From: Gemmatimonadota bacterium
GTDB taxonomy: Bacteria > Gemmatimonadota > Gemmatimonadetes > Gemmatimonadales > GWC2-71-9
Direction of reading: 5' to 3'
NCBI GenBank assembly: GCA_029262195.1
Contig: JAJCZX010000006.1
Coordinates: 28,633-92,632 of the forward strand
DNA: 64,000 nt
Shown: piece after piece, positions 63,626 through 64,000 of the stretch
How the letters are laid out: each line of letters begins with the position of its first letter
How positions within the stretch are numbered: the first letter of the stretch is position 1
Notes under the pieces: generated by a model
Databases searched by the model: none
Told to the model about the DNA's origin: nothing
Seen by the model: the letters and a program-made list of their open reading frames with translations, nothing else
Made by a program: the position numbers and the translations under genes

Positions 63626-64000
63626 TGACCTGACCCCCAAGTTTGGTCCACTTATTAATAGGCAACCTCGGGGTTATCAGCATTCTTCTGCTGTTGGTTG
63701 TAATTGAATATGAATTCAGAGGGAGTCAAATTTCCCAATGAACTGTGTGGTCGCTCCTCGTTGTATTCTTTCCTCCAAGCTTCGATTGTTCGAGAAGCTT
63801 GTTCTATCAATGTGAACCAGTGGAGATCTAAACAGTTAGCTCGGAACGTCCCGTTGAAACTTTCAATGAAGGCGTTTTGAAACGGTTTTCCCGGTTGGAT
63901 GAATTGAAGACTGACGTCGCGACTGTATGCCCATGCGTCGAACGCACGGCTCCTGAACTCGGGGCCGTTATCGGTGATGATCTCCCGGGGGAGGCCTCGC
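63626..64000 (-). mobile_element. IS3-family insertion sequence, 3' part (continues beyond window)
   Basis: A terminal repeat TGACCTGACCCCCAAGTTTG followed by GTCCA (63626-63650) marks the right end of an IS3-family element whose body extends past base 64000. It closes the cassette region on this side, about 130 bp from the OLD gene start. The 63496-63625 stretch shows no gene. Confidence 0.8.
63655..64000 (-). CDS. IS3-family transposase OrfB, C-terminal part
   Basis: The frame enters at the window edge and stops at TAA 63655-63657, giving about 114 residues. It contains the integrase-core Asp in REIITDNGPEFRSRAF and Glu in QNAFIESFNGTFR, then the IS3 hallmark YNEERPHSSLGNLTPSEF. These are the second Asp and the Glu of the DDE site; the first Asp is outside the window. 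The transposase moves the element by copy-out paste-in. It appears intact as far as visible. Confidence 0.92.
   Translation of the reverse strand, partial: RGLPREIITDNGPEFRSRAFDAWAYSRDVSLQFIQPGKPFQNAFIESFNGTFRANCLDLHWFTLIEQASRTIEAWRKEYNEERPHSSLGNLTPSEFIFNYNQQQKNADNPEVAY

Overview
The window reads as a chromosome segment from an uncultured, didermic, heterotrophic bacterium. The best guess is Gemmatimonadota or a relative. That guess rests on a 6-bladed propeller protein with a GREGQGPGEIG-type motif, several exported M1/M16 peptidases, a serine/threonine kinase with a C-terminal membrane part, and a HupE / M1 peptidase / DUF6702 triad. It is an inference; no rRNA or marker gene is present to prove it.

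Region 1 (1-15.3 kb) holds sugar and central metabolism plus exported peptidases: the end of a sugar-phosphate nucleotidyltransferase, a sodium:solute symporter, galactokinase, a small lipoprotein, a kinase, an M1 peptidase with an ADP-forming acyl-CoA synthetase, peroxiredoxin, acetate kinase, and the HupE-M1-DUF6702 operon. A 35-codon 5' fragment of fabH sits at 15.2 kb.

Region 2 (15.3-42.9 kb, almost all minus strand) is a nucleobase-catabolism island in two long operons. The first is reductive pyrimidine breakdown: mmsA, beta-ureidopropionase, dihydropyrimidinase, class III aminotransferase, preT, preA. It should take uracil/thymine to acetyl- or propionyl-CoA. The second resembles the Escherichia coli xdh-yge-ygf purine cluster: xdhA, xdhB, xdhC, guaD, xdhD, ygfK-like, ssnA, a fold-type-II PLP enzyme, ygeY, ygeW, a threonine-synthase-like gene, vapBC and an NCS2 nucleobase permease. 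Many genes overlap by 1-4 bases, so translation is probably coupled. Adenosine deaminase at 50 kb adds a purine entry step.

Region 3 (43-51.6 kb) has an M16 peptidase, an FG-GAP repeat protein, a propeller lipoprotein, a small membrane protein, adenosine deaminase and pirin.

Region 4 (51.6-64 kb) is the unusual part. Four copies of a roughly 190-205 bp unit (A 53.0, B 56.0, C 58.4, D 61.3 kb), plus a decayed fifth at 52.1 kb, cut the DNA into 1-3 kb cassettes. Each unit joins the 3' half of a tRNA, broken at the anticodon loop, to a shared arm with direct repeats and a conserved hairpin. A and B carry tRNA-Arg(TCT); C and D carry tRNA-Leu(TAA). Cargo is one or two genes per cassette: a secreted protein with a metzincin-motif mini-ORF, a secreted enzyme-like protein with a decayed tyrosine-recombinase end, two phage-tailspike-like beta-helix proteins sharing a head but not a body, and an OLD-family ATPase/TOPRIM nuclease. 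Insertion-sequence pieces lie at both edges. I read this as tandem accretion of small tRNA-targeting elements in which one arm type has been joined to two different tRNAs. No intact tRNA and no intact recombinase are visible in the window.
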